This document shows positions 1 to 8,116 of a stretch of DNA of 64,000 nucleotides, piece by piece. Both the position numbers and the translations under genes were made by a program. The notes under the pieces were generated by a model. It saw only the letters and a list, made by a program, of their open reading frames with translations, was not told where the DNA came from and did not search any database. Origin of the DNA: Ectopseudomonas mendocina (GTDB lineage: Bacteria; Pseudomonadota; Gammaproteobacteria; Pseudomonadales; Pseudomonadaceae); assembly GCF_007049795.1 (NCBI RefSeq), contig NZ_SCFY01000002.1, forward strand, positions 1 through 64,000. The letters run 5' to 3'. How positions within the stretch are numbered: the first letter of the stretch is position 1; every line of letters begins with the position of its first letter.

Positions 1-82
1 GATGATCCTCAGGAACCAGCTCTTCCAATGTCGGCGGAAACAGGCTGCTTTGTTGCCGATCTTCACCTTGGATATAGCCCAT
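1..82 (-). mobile_element. IS1182-type transposase, N-terminal 27 residues (cut by window edge)
   Basis: Reading leftward from an ATG at 82-80, the codons give a protein starting MGYIQGEDRQQSSLFPPTLE and remaining open to the window edge. This start closely resembles the N-terminus of IS1182/IS5-like DDE transposases as I remember them (MGYIQGEDR, then LFPE-type residues). Only 27 codons are visible, so neither the catalytic residues nor the completeness of the element can be judged. No good Shine-Dalgarno site stands free before the ATG; the only purine-rich stretch lies inside the palindrome at 87-120. The family call is from memory of the motif. Confidence 0.75.
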
Positions 83-86
83 AAAC

Positions 87-120
87 GACAATGCCCCTAT
101 CGATCGATAGAGGCATTGTC
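87..120. repeat. 34-bp near-perfect palindrome ahead of the transposase
   Basis: The 34 bases pair end to end with a single mismatched position and the centre ATCGATCGAT. It lies 4 bp upstream of the transposase start codon, between that gene and the 3' end of queF. It could terminate read-through transcription, hide the transposase ribosome-binding region in a hairpin, or be part of the insertion-sequence end or target; the sequence alone does not decide. Confidence 0.7.
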
Positions 121-184
121 TTCAGCTTGCTCTCAGACTGCTAGGTTTTCACACAGTCTGTGGTTTGGCGGCATTTTTCATGGA

Positions 185-1015
185 TTACTGCCGCGCCAGG
201 CGACCATTTTCCGGTTTGATCGCCTTGGTGCTGCGGTAGGGGTTGATGTCCAGCCCGCCACGGCGCACGTAGCGTGCATAGACAGTCAGCGACTGCGGCT
301 GCAGCAGGCGCTGCAGATCGAGAAAGATGCGTTCGACGCACTGCTCGTGAAAATCCGCGTGCTGGCGGAAGCTCACCAGATAGGCCAGCAGGCTGGCATG
401 ATCCAGCGCGGCACCACGATACTCGACGACCAGGCTGCCCCAATCCGGCTGACCGGTAACCGGGCAGTTGGATTTGAGCAGATGACTGTGCAGGCTCTCC
501 TCCACCACGCGACCGGCGTCGCAACGCAGCAGCTCGGGCTGCGGGTGGTCGTACTGACTGACGCTGATATCCAGTTCGTCTATGCACTGACCCGGCAGCG
601 TCGCCACGCCTTCTTCAGCAACCTCAGTCAGCGAGCGCAAACGCACCGCCACTGGCTTGCCGGCCACCGCCGACAGATCGCGCACCAGCGTCGCTTGCAA
701 CTCATCCCAACCGGCGAAAGCCGACTGGTTCAGGGAATTGAGGTACAGCTTGAAGGACTTCGACTCGATGATGTTCGGCGAGTCTGCGGGGATGGCGAAC
801 TCACCGATGGCCACCACCGGCTTACCGGACGGCAGCAGCCAGGACAGCTCGTAGCAGTTCCAGTAGTCCACGCCCTGATACGGCAGGCTGGCGCCATCCA
901 GGCCCAGCTCCGCCCATTTGGTGGTACGCGAGATGGGAAACAGCAGCTCGGGGCTGTACTCGGCGATGTACTGGCTGGACTTGCCCAGCGGGGAATGTTC
1001 GGCGGGGTGCTGCAT
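185..1015 (-). CDS. queF: NADPH-dependent 7-cyano-7-deazaguanine (preQ0) reductase
   Basis: QueF reduces the nitrile of preQ0 to the amine of preQ1, in the cytosolic queuosine tRNA-modification pathway. The protein is 276 aa from the start [16 protein letters not shown], the usual length of the long bidomain form (E. coli type). The NADPH-binding motif [11 protein letters not shown] is present in the first half and the catalytic cysteine in [11 protein letters not shown] in the second, followed by [12 protein letters not shown]. An in-frame upstream ATG at 1099 would add 28 residues that do not look like QueF, so the 1015 start is chosen. It stands alone, downstream of the RND pump gene on the same strand with a 175-bp gap. 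Confidence 0.95.
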   Translation of the reverse strand: MQHPAEHSPLGKSSQYIAEYSPELLFPISRTTKWAELGLDGASLPYQGVDYWNCYELSWLLPSGKPVVAIGEFAIPADSPNIIESKSFKLYLNSLNQSAFAGWDELQATLVRDLSAVAGKPVAVRLRSLTEVAEEGVATLPGQCIDELDISVSQYDHPQPELLRCDAGRVVEESLHSHLLKSNCPVTGQPDWGSLVVEYRGAALDHASLLAYLVSFRQHADFHEQCVERIFLDLQRLLQPQSLTVYARYVRRGGLDINPYRSTKAIKPENGRLARQ

Positions 1016-1190
1016 GGCTGGCAATCCAGGGTGGCGAAAACCGCGCGAGTTTAGCGGCTTGAGCGCCAAGTCGCACCCGCGAAGCACCACGCAGACCACG
1101 ACAATCAGTCTCTCAATGCAGTCGTAGCCGCGACAGTATTAAAAGCTCGCCGCTAAAGCGCCTCCTACGGTGACCATCGGCACAAGCCAG

Positions 1191-4100
1191 TCAGACCGCC
1201 ACTGGCTCCTCCTCGATCCTGCGCAGTGGTGCCCAACGGCGCAGCAGCAGGTACAGCGTTGGAATCACGTAGAGGGTGAAGAAGGTCCCCACCAGCAATC
1301 CGCCAACAATCACCAGGCCTATCTGCTGACGGCTTTCAGCACCGGCACCCGTGGCGATGGCCAACGGCAGCGAACCCAGCACCATGGCGCCGGTGGTCAT
1401 CAGGATCGGCCGCAGGCGCTGCACCGACGCCTCGATCACCGCCTCACGTAGCGCCTTGCCCTCGCGCAGCAGGTGGTTGGCGAACTCGACGATAAGGATG
1501 CCGTGCTTGGTGATCAGGCCGATCAGAGTCACCAGACCGATCTGCGAGTAGATGTTCCAGGTGCCGCCGAACAGCTTCAACGCCAGCAAGGCACCGGCCA
1601 TCGACAGGGGCACACTGAACAGAATGATCAGCGGGTCGCTGAAGCTCTCGAACTGCGCCGCCAGCACCAGGAAGATGAAGGCCAGCGCCAGGGCGAAGAT
1701 CAGCAAGATGCCCGAGCTGGATTCCTTGAAATCACGCGAAGTGCCGGTGTAGTCGTACTGCGTCTCAGGCGGAAATACCTCACGGGCGGCGACTTCCAGA
1801 TGATTGAGCGCCTCGCCCAGGGTGTATCCGGTGCCGACGTTGGCGCTGATGGTCACAGCACGCAGCTGGTTGAAGTGATTGAGCTCACGCGGCGCCACGG
1901 TCTCACGCACCTCGATCAAGTTGGACAGCTGCACCATGCCACCGTCGCGGTCACGCACGTAGACGCGATCCAGATCCTGCGGGTTGCTGCGGTCGACGTC
2001 CTGCAACTGCACCAGCACGTCATACTGCTCGCCATTCTGCTTGAAGCGGGTCACCTGACGACTGCCGAACAGACTTTCCAGGCTGCGGCCGATCACCGAC
2101 ACATCGGTGCCAACGGCGGCGGCCTGCTCACGGTTGACGGTAATCTGCAACTGCGGCGAGTTGAGCTTGAGGTCGCTGTCCAGGCCCTCGACCCCCGGAT
2201 AGTCGCGCATGCGCTCCATCAGTTGATCGACGTAACCCTGTAGTTCGGCGTACTCCATGGACGAGCGCACGACGAAGTTGATCGGCTGGTTACGCGCACT
2301 CTGCCCCAGCGGCGGGCGGTTGACCGGAGTGACGCGCATACCAGCGATATCCTGCAACTGCGGCAGCAGCTCGTTGCGAATCTCGAACTGGTTACGCGCA
2401 CGATCACCCCAGTCCTCCAGCTTCATGAAGGAGATGCCCTGGGCGACCGTGGGGAAACCGGCGATCATCAGGTAGCGATTGGTCTCCGGAATGCTCGCGT
2501 AAGCAGCCTCGACCTCGCGGCCGTAGCGCGCCGTATAATCGATGGTGGCGCCGTCCGGGCCATTGAACACGCCTACGATGGTGCCGGTGTCTTCGGTTGG
2601 CGCCAGCTCTGAGCGCAAGCCGCCGAACAGCCAGGCGCACATCACGAAGGCGCCGAGCAGTACACCAAGCACCAGTGGCCAGGCGTGCAGGGCACGGTCC
2701 AGGCTGTGCTTGTAGCTGTAGGTCAGGCCATTGAGGAAGCCTTCGATCAGGTTGTACACGCGACCATGGCGCTGCCCATGCTGATGCGGTTTGAGCATCA
2801 CCGCGCACATCATTGGCGTCAGCGTCAGCGCCACGAAACCGGAAACCAGCACGGCGCCAGCCAGGGTCCAGGCGAACTCGGTGAACAGCTTGCCGGTGGT
2901 GCCCTGCATGAAGCCGATGGGGGCGAACACCGCCGCCAGGGTCAGGGTCATGGCGATCACCGCGAAGGCGATCTCGCGGCTGCCCTTGAAGGCCGCCTGC
3001 ATGGGCTTCATCCCGGCCTCGATATGGCGATGGATGTTCTCCAGCATGACGATGGCGTCGTCCACCACCAGGCCGATGGCCAGAACCATGGCCAGCAAGG
3101 TCAGGGTGTTAATGGTGAAGCCCATCAGCGACATCAGGGCGAAGGCGCCGATCAACGAGACCGGGATGGTCACCAGCGGAATCAGCGTCGCACGCAGCGA
3201 GCGCAGGAAAATGAAGATGATAAGGATGACCAGCGCCACGGCTTCCCAGATGGTGGTAAAGACGTTATCGATGGACTCGCGGATGAACTGCGAGTTGTCG
3301 TTGGCCACGGTCATGTTCATGCCGTCGGGCAGCAATGCCTGAACGTCATCCCAGGCCGCTTCAAGGCCATCGGAGATATCCAGCGGGTTGGCCGTGGCCT
3401 GCTTGACCAGGCCCAGGGTCACCGCTGGCAGGCCATTGAAGCGCACCACGGTGCGCTCGTCGCGCGGTCCCACTTCGGCGCGGCCAACGTCGGACAGACG
3501 CAGCAGATAGCCTTGCGAATCGTCGAGAATCAGCTCGCTGAACTGCTCCGGGGTACGCAGATCGGTTTCCGAGAGCACGCTGAACTCACGCTCGCGTGAC
3601 TCGATGCGTCCGGCCGGAATCTCCACGTTCTGCCGACGCAGGGCGTCTTCCACGTCCTGCACGGTGAGGTTGTGCGCGGCAAGCTTTTCCGGGTCGAGCC
3701 AGATGCGCATGGAGAAGGTACGCGCCCCGCGCACCTGTACTTCGGACACACCGGGAATAGTCTGCAGGCGATCCTTGACTACCCGCTCCAGCAGATCGGT
3801 GATCTCCATGGCACTGTGCTGCTGGCTGTGAAAGGCGATCCACACCACCGGCTGAGCATCGGCCTCGACCTTCTGCACGATGGGCTCGTCCACTTCGTCC
3901 GGCAGCAGGTTGCGCACCCGGCCGAGACGGTCACGTACGTCGTTGGCCGCCTCATCAGCACTGCGACCGAGGCGAAACTGTGCGGTGATCTGGGTGTTTT
4001 CCGCACGACTGATTGATGTAACGAAGTCCAGGCCCTCGATACCGGAGAGCACGTCCTCCACCGGCTGCGCCACCTGCGACTCCATGATTTCCGGGCTGGC

Positions 4101-4259
4101 GCCGGGGTAGGTGACCTGCACAGTTACGATGGGCACGTCGATATTGGGGTATTCACGCACGTTGAGGCGGTCGTAGGCCATCAGCCCCAGCAGCACCACG
4201 ATCAGCGACAGAACAGTGGCGAAGACCGGCCGGCGAATGCAGACGTCGGAAAGTGTCAC
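1191..4259 (-). CDS. RND-family multidrug efflux pump, inner-membrane subunit
   Basis: A 1022-aa proton-driven resistance-nodulation-division transporter expected to form the trimeric inner-membrane part of a tripartite efflux pump. The N-terminus (SDVCIRRPVFATVLSLIVVL) is TM1. The AcrB-like periplasmic porter domain follows, then the TM2-6 block with the proton-relay motif GLVVDDAIVMLENIHRH at roughly residue 405. A second porter half and a C-terminal TM block complete the duplicated architecture. The start overlaps the stop of the upstream adaptor gene by 4 bp (ATGA), so the two are translationally coupled. No outer-membrane channel gene is adjacent, so a TolC/OprM-like partner encoded elsewhere is presumed. 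Substrate is unknown; the sequence is closer to the generic AcrB/VmeF group than to named Mex pumps I can recall. Confidence 0.93.
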   Translation of the reverse strand: MTLSDVCIRRPVFATVLSLIVVLLGLMAYDRLNVREYPNIDVPIVTVQVTYPGASPEIMESQVAQPVEDVLSGIEGLDFVTSISRAENTQITAQFRLGRSADEAANDVRDRLGRVRNLLPDEVDEPIVQKVEADAQPVVWIAFHSQQHSAMEITDLLERVVKDRLQTIPGVSEVQVRGARTFSMRIWLDPEKLAAHNLTVQDVEDALRRQNVEIPAGRIESREREFSVLSETDLRTPEQFSELILDDSQGYLLRLSDVGRAEVGPRDERTVVRFNGLPAVTLGLVKQATANPLDISDGLEAAWDDVQALLPDGMNMTVANDNSQFIRESIDNVFTTIWEAVALVILIIFIFLRSLRATLIPLVTIPVSLIGAFALMSLMGFTINTLTLLAMVLAIGLVVDDAIVMLENIHRHIEAGMKPMQAAFKGSREIAFAVIAMTLTLAAVFAPIGFMQGTTGKLFTEFAWTLAGAVLVSGFVALTLTPMMCAVMLKPHQHGQRHGRVYNLIEGFLNGLTYSYKHSLDRALHAWPLVLGVLLGAFVMCAWLFGGLRSELAPTEDTGTIVGVFNGPDGATIDYTARYGREVEAAYASIPETNRYLMIAGFPTVAQGISFMKLEDWGDRARNQFEIRNELLPQLQDIAGMRVTPVNRPPLGQSARNQPINFVVRSSMEYAELQGYVDQLMERMRDYPGVEGLDSDLKLNSPQLQITVNREQAAAVGTDVSVIGRSLESLFGSRQVTRFKQNGEQYDVLVQLQDVDRSNPQDLDRVYVRDRDGGMVQLSNLIEVRETVAPRELNHFNQLRAVTISANVGTGYTLGEALNHLEVAAREVFPPETQYDYTGTSRDFKESSSGILLIFALALAFIFLVLAAQFESFSDPLIILFSVPLSMAGALLALKLFGGTWNIYSQIGLVTLIGLITKHGILIVEFANHLLREGKALREAVIEASVQRLRPILMTTGAMVLGSLPLAIATGAGAESRQQIGLVIVGGLLVGTFFTLYVIPTLYLLLRRWAPLRRIEEEPVAV

Positions 4260-5278
4260 GGCTGGCGCTCCCCGCTCTTGGTACGCACGGCCAGCCCTTC
4301 ACGCACACGCTGCCAACCGGCGCTGATGATGGTTTCGTCACCCTGCAGGCCCTCACGCACTTCCACCAGGCCGTCGAAACGCTTGCCCAGCTTCACCTCA
4401 CGGCGCTCGACCTTGCCATCGACCACCAGGTTGACCAGCAACTTGTCGCCCTGCGGCATCACCGCCTCTTCGGGGATCACCAGCGCATTGGGCCGCTCTT
4501 CGAGAATCACCGAAACGCGGACGAACTGGCCTGGACGCAGGCGCCGATCATCGTTACCGATATGCGCGCGGATAGCCTGGCTGCGCCCCGCTTCATCCAA
4601 GCGCGGGTTGATGGCGTAGATCTCCCCTCGAAAACGTTCGCCCGGGTAGGTATCGAGGGTAATTTCCACGGTCTGACCGAGGCGCACCTGGGCCACGGCT
4701 TTCTGCGGAATACGGAAGTCGACCTTGAGCGGATCGAGCACCTCCAGGTTGACGATGTTTTGCCCGGAACTGAGGTAGTCACCGACACTGGCCTGACGCA
4801 GGCCGAGCGTGCCGTCGTGAGGGGCCTTGATCTGAGTCTTGTCCAGCCGTGCCTGGGCCAGGGCCTGGCTGGCGCGCGCAGCCTGCAGCTGGCTCTGCGC
4901 CTCATCCAGCGCCTGGGCATTGCTGGCACCGCGCTGGAACAGCATCTGCGCCCGCTGATGGTTCTTCTCGGCGAGATCGAGATTGGCTCGGGCCTGGGCG
5001 AATTCGGCGCGCGCAATGGCGTCGTCAAGGCTGATCAGCAGATCGCCGGCGGTTACCGCCTGGCCCTCGCGAAAATGCAGGGTGGCCAGGCGCCCTTCAA
5101 CCTCAGGGCGAATCATCACCGATTCGTCGGAGCGCAGCGAACCGAAGGTGATCAGCTCGTCACGCACCTCCATCTGCCGCACCGGCACGGTCTCGACCAT
5201 TGGCCCTTCTGCAGCAACCGCAGGCAGCGCAAATACACCCAGCCACAGCAATGGAAGAGCACGCAACAGCACGGTCAT
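4256..5278 (-). CDS. RND efflux periplasmic adaptor (membrane fusion protein)
   Basis: A 340-aa adaptor linking the RND pump to an outer-membrane channel. It begins with a signal sequence (MTVLLRALPLLWLGVFALPAVAA), then a beta-barrel/lipoyl half-motif (VRPE-type IRPEVEGRLATLHFREGQAV), an alpha-helical hairpin rich in Ala, Gln and Glu at about residues 85-145, the second lipoyl half (IKAPHDGTLGLRQASVGDYL) and a membrane-proximal domain. No lipobox Cys is seen, so it is probably anchored by its signal segment or is free in the periplasm. It is the first gene of a two-gene operon with the pump. No regulator gene lies beside the pair. Confidence 0.92.
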   Translation of the reverse strand: MTVLLRALPLLWLGVFALPAVAAEGPMVETVPVRQMEVRDELITFGSLRSDESVMIRPEVEGRLATLHFREGQAVTAGDLLISLDDAIARAEFAQARANLDLAEKNHQRAQMLFQRGASNAQALDEAQSQLQAARASQALAQARLDKTQIKAPHDGTLGLRQASVGDYLSSGQNIVNLEVLDPLKVDFRIPQKAVAQVRLGQTVEITLDTYPGERFRGEIYAINPRLDEAGRSQAIRAHIGNDDRRLRPGQFVRVSVILEERPNALVIPEEAVMPQGDKLLVNLVVDGKVERREVKLGKRFDGLVEVREGLQGDETIISAGWQRVREGLAVRTKSGERQP

Positions 5279-5381
5279 GATCAGCCCCTTCTTCTTGGTA
5301 GAGGCGGAGTCTAACCGGCTACTGCGTTACTGACAGGTGCGCAAGTTATTTCGCTATGTTTTTTCTCCTGCCACCACGCCT

Positions 5382-5428
5382 GTAGGAGCGGCTTTAGCCA
5401 CGAGATCGCGGATGAATCCGCTCCCACA
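5382..5428. repeat. REP-like palindrome (GTAGGAGCGG family)
   Basis: An imperfect inverted repeat begins GTAGGAGCGGCTTTAGCC and ends in the complementary GGATGAATCCGCTCCCAC. It fills the gap between the adaptor start and the ABC-2 permease stop. The GTAGGAGCGG arm recurs at 36291 and 53498, so it belongs to a dispersed Pseudomonas-type extragenic palindrome family. Confidence 0.6.
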
Positions 5429-5434
5429 AAAGCG

Positions 5435-6229
5435 TTACTGACGCATGCCGCGACCGCTGATCAGCAGGCGGATACACAAGGTGTAGAGCGCAGCTGTGGC
5501 CAGCAGCATGAAGCCGATGGCTACGCCAATACGGATGTCGGATACCCCGAGAATGCCGTAACGGAAGGCGTTGACCATGTGCAGGATGGGGTTACCCAGC
5601 GACACCGTCTGCCAGAACGGCGGCAACAGCGTGATGGAATAGAACACCCCACCCAGGTAGGTCAACGGCGTCAGCACGAAGGTCGGGATAATCGAAATAT
5701 CGTCGAAGTTGCGCGCATACACCGCGTTGACGAAGCCGCCCAGAGAGAAAATGGTCGCTGTCAGCAGCACCACCAGCACGGTCACACCAAGGTGATGCAC
5801 CTGCAAGTGGGTGAAGAACAACGACAGCAGCGTGACGATGAAGCCCACCGCCAACCCGCGCAACACGCCACCGACGACGAAGCCGATGAGGATGGTGTGC
5901 GGCGAGACCGGCGATACCAGCAACTCCTCGACGTTGCGCTGGAACTTGCTACCGAAGAAGCTCGACACCACGTTACCGTAGCTGTTGGTGATCACCGACA
6001 TCATGATCAGCCCCGGCACGATGTATTCCATGTAGCTGAAGCCGCCCATATCGCCGATCTGCCGGCCGATCAGATTACCGAAGATCACGAAGTACAAAAC
6101 CATGGTGATCGCTGGCGGTAGCAGGGTTTGCGGCCAGATACGCACGAAGCGACGGACCTCACGGTGAACGATGGTACGCAGGGCTACCAGGTTGGCGGCG
6201 AATTCGCTGTTGAGGTACTGAGAGGTCAT
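5435..6229 (-). CDS. ABC-2 type transporter permease (YadH-like)
   Basis: A 264-aa polytopic inner-membrane protein with about six transmembrane segments and the ABC-2 signature region around SPVSPHTILIGFVVGGVLRG, followed by the FVLTPLTYLGGVFYS segment typical of YadH/NodJ-type permeases. It overlaps the ATPase gene by 4 bp (ATGA at 6226-6229), so the pair is one operon and should assemble as a 2+2 exporter. The substrate is not known for this family. By memory the pair resembles P. aeruginosa genes located near queF. Confidence 0.9.
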   Translation of the reverse strand: MTSQYLNSEFAANLVALRTIVHREVRRFVRIWPQTLLPPAITMVLYFVIFGNLIGRQIGDMGGFSYMEYIVPGLIMMSVITNSYGNVVSSFFGSKFQRNVEELLVSPVSPHTILIGFVVGGVLRGLAVGFIVTLLSLFFTHLQVHHLGVTVLVVLLTATIFSLGGFVNAVYARNFDDISIIPTFVLTPLTYLGGVFYSITLLPPFWQTVSLGNPILHMVNAFRYGILGVSDIRIGVAIGFMLLATAALYTLCIRLLISGRGMRQ

Positions 6230-7158
6230 TGCGCCACCTTGGCCAGGTTCTTTTCCACCAGGGAGACGAACAGCTCCTCCAGGCGATTGCTCTTGTTACG
6301 CAGGCTGAGCACCTCGACCTGCTGCTGGGCCAGTTGCTGGAACAGCGCGTTGAGGCCCTGGCTCTTCTCCACCTGCACTTCCAGGGTGTGATGATCGATC
6401 AGGCGCGCCGGATAGCCCTGCAGCAGCGGCACTGAGCTGTAGGAATCCTTTAGGTCGAAGAGAAAGGTCTCGACGTGCAGCTTCTTCAGCAGATCCTTCA
6501 TGCTGCTCAGCTCGACGATACGGCCGTGGTCGATGATGCCGATGTTGCGGCAGAGCTGCTCGGCCTCTTCCAAGTAGTGGGTCGTCAGGATAATGGTGGT
6601 GCCCTGCTTGTTCAGCTCGGTGAGGAAGCTCCACATCGAACGGCGCAGCTCGATATCCACCCCGGCAGTCGGTTCATCGAGGATCAGCAGGCGCGGCTGG
6701 TGCACCAGAGCGCGGGCGATCATCAGGCGGCGCTTCATGCCGCCGGACAGTTCGCGTGAGGCGACGTCGCGCTTGTCCCACAGGCCGAGCTGGGTCAGGT
6801 ACTGCTCGGCGCGCTCCTTGGCGACGGAACGCGGAATACCGTAGTAGCCGGCCTGGGTGACGACGATGTCGAACACCTTCTCGAACTGGTTGAAGTTGAA
6901 TTCCTGCGGTACAACGCCGAGGCAGCGCTTGAGCGCGTAGGGTTCGCGGTCAAGGTCATGGCCGAACACGCTGACCGTGCCGCTGCTCTTGTTCACCAGC
7001 GTGGAAAGCACGCCGATGGTGGTGGATTTGCCGGCGCCATTGGGGCCAAGCAAGGCGAAGAAGTCACCTTCGGCAACGTCCAGATCGATGCCGTGCAGGG
7101 CCTGGAAGCCGTTTCCGTAGGTCTTGGTCAACTGGCGAATGGTCAGGGCGGAGCTCAT
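6226..7158 (-). CDS. ABC transporter ATP-binding protein (YadG-like)
   Basis: A 310-aa cytosolic ATPase that powers the adjacent ABC-2 permease. It has Walker A (GPNGAGKST), the signature LSGGMKRRLMIARAL, Walker B (LLILDEPTAGVD) and the switch His in LTTHYLEEAE, followed by a C-terminal extension of about 90 residues common in ABC-2 exporters. The start MSSALTIRQLTKTYGNGF at 7158 was chosen because the 32 extra residues from the in-frame start at 7254 do not align with the family. Ribosome-binding sequence before it is weak. Confidence 0.92.
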   Translation of the reverse strand: MSSALTIRQLTKTYGNGFQALHGIDLDVAEGDFFALLGPNGAGKSTTIGVLSTLVNKSSGTVSVFGHDLDREPYALKRCLGVVPQEFNFNQFEKVFDIVVTQAGYYGIPRSVAKERAEQYLTQLGLWDKRDVASRELSGGMKRRLMIARALVHQPRLLILDEPTAGVDIELRRSMWSFLTELNKQGTTIILTTHYLEEAEQLCRNIGIIDHGRIVELSSMKDLLKKLHVETFLFDLKDSYSSVPLLQGYPARLIDHHTLEVQVEKSQGLNALFQQLAQQQVEVLSLRNKSNRLEELFVSLVEKNLAKVAQ

Positions 7159-7313
7159 GAAGATGGGGTTTCCCGCGCGAGAAGTGAGGTCGTTATAGAT
7201 GGGTACGAAGAGCCCCGATTGCAACCGGGTGTTTCGCCCATTTCTTTCTGGCATGCACCCTACCGACCCCGGCGCGCAGATAAAAGACCGTCATGCCAAT
7301 CTTGATTATCGAC

Positions 7314-7976
7314 TCAGTCGATAACACTGGCCTCACGTTGCATATCGCCACTCAATTCCAGCGCACCTACCTCGAACAGATGCGGATAACACCCGCGCAG
7401 ATGGTCGAAGAACAGTTGCTCGGGCAGATCCTCGAACTGACCGTGATCGTGCAGGTATTCCATGTAGCGCTCCCCCTGGTCGTTGTAAGGGTGGAAGACG
7501 CTGTCATGCACGCCGTCGAACTCCAGCGGCGCCACCTTGAATACCCGGCACAGTGCCTCGTTGAACGCCGGCGTGGCCTTGACCCAGCGCCCATCCAGAT
7601 ACAGCTCGGTATAGCCATGCATGGCGAACACCTCGCTACGCAGCAGCTCCAGCAGACGCGGCGTCGACAGATGATTGCGCACGTCGGCCAGGCCGATACG
7701 CGCGGGAATCCCGCAATGCCGGGCACAGGCAGCGAGCAGATTGGCCTTGGGCACGCAGTAGGACTCACCGGCCGCCAATGCATGACTGGCCTTCAATGTC
7801 TGCGCATCGAGGCTGAAGGCATAGGGGTTGTAGCGAACCTCGTCACGCACCGCCAGATACAGGGCCACGGCCTGACTGGTCGGTTCTCGTGACGCACCAC
7901 GCCAACGTTCGGCGAACTCGACTACCGCGCGATGGTCACTGTCAATGAAGCGGCCGGGACGTAGATAGGTCTGCAT
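7314..7976 (-). CDS. Transglutaminase-like domain protein
   Basis: A 220-aa cytosolic-looking protein with a transglutaminase/protease-like core. The nucleophile region is SYCVPKANLLAACARHCGIPARIGLADVRN in two adjoining stretches (Cys near residue 74), the His is in MHGYTELYL near residue 120, and an acidic residue or Asn follows in the LDGRWVKATPAFN stretch. Proteins of this class are often cysteine peptidases or cross-linking enzymes of unknown substrate. It is divergent from fadE and separated from the upstream ABC genes by about 155 bp. No specific function can be given. Confidence 0.8.
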   Translation of the reverse strand: MQTYLRPGRFIDSDHRAVVEFAERWRGASREPTSQAVALYLAVRDEVRYNPYAFSLDAQTLKASHALAAGESYCVPKANLLAACARHCGIPARIGLADVRNHLSTPRLLELLRSEVFAMHGYTELYLDGRWVKATPAFNEALCRVFKVAPLEFDGVHDSVFHPYNDQGERYMEYLHDHGQFEDLPEQLFFDHLRGCYPHLFEVGALELSGDMQREASVID

Positions 7977-8116
7977 GGCGAGGGCTCCTGAAGTTTGCTT
8001 CAGTCTAATCCCGTCAATTGCGCCACGTTCACGACGATCCGGCCAAGCTCACCGCCCCTGCCGCCATTTATGGCTATGCTCGGGGCGTCGCCCGCTCGAA
8101 TCATGGAGGAATGCAC

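Noticed and set aside
2..1054. Long plus-strand open frame (350 codons) across queF
   Set aside because: It is antisense to queF, whose NADPH and catalytic motifs are clear on the other strand; its translation is of shadow type (Gln, Arg and His rich).
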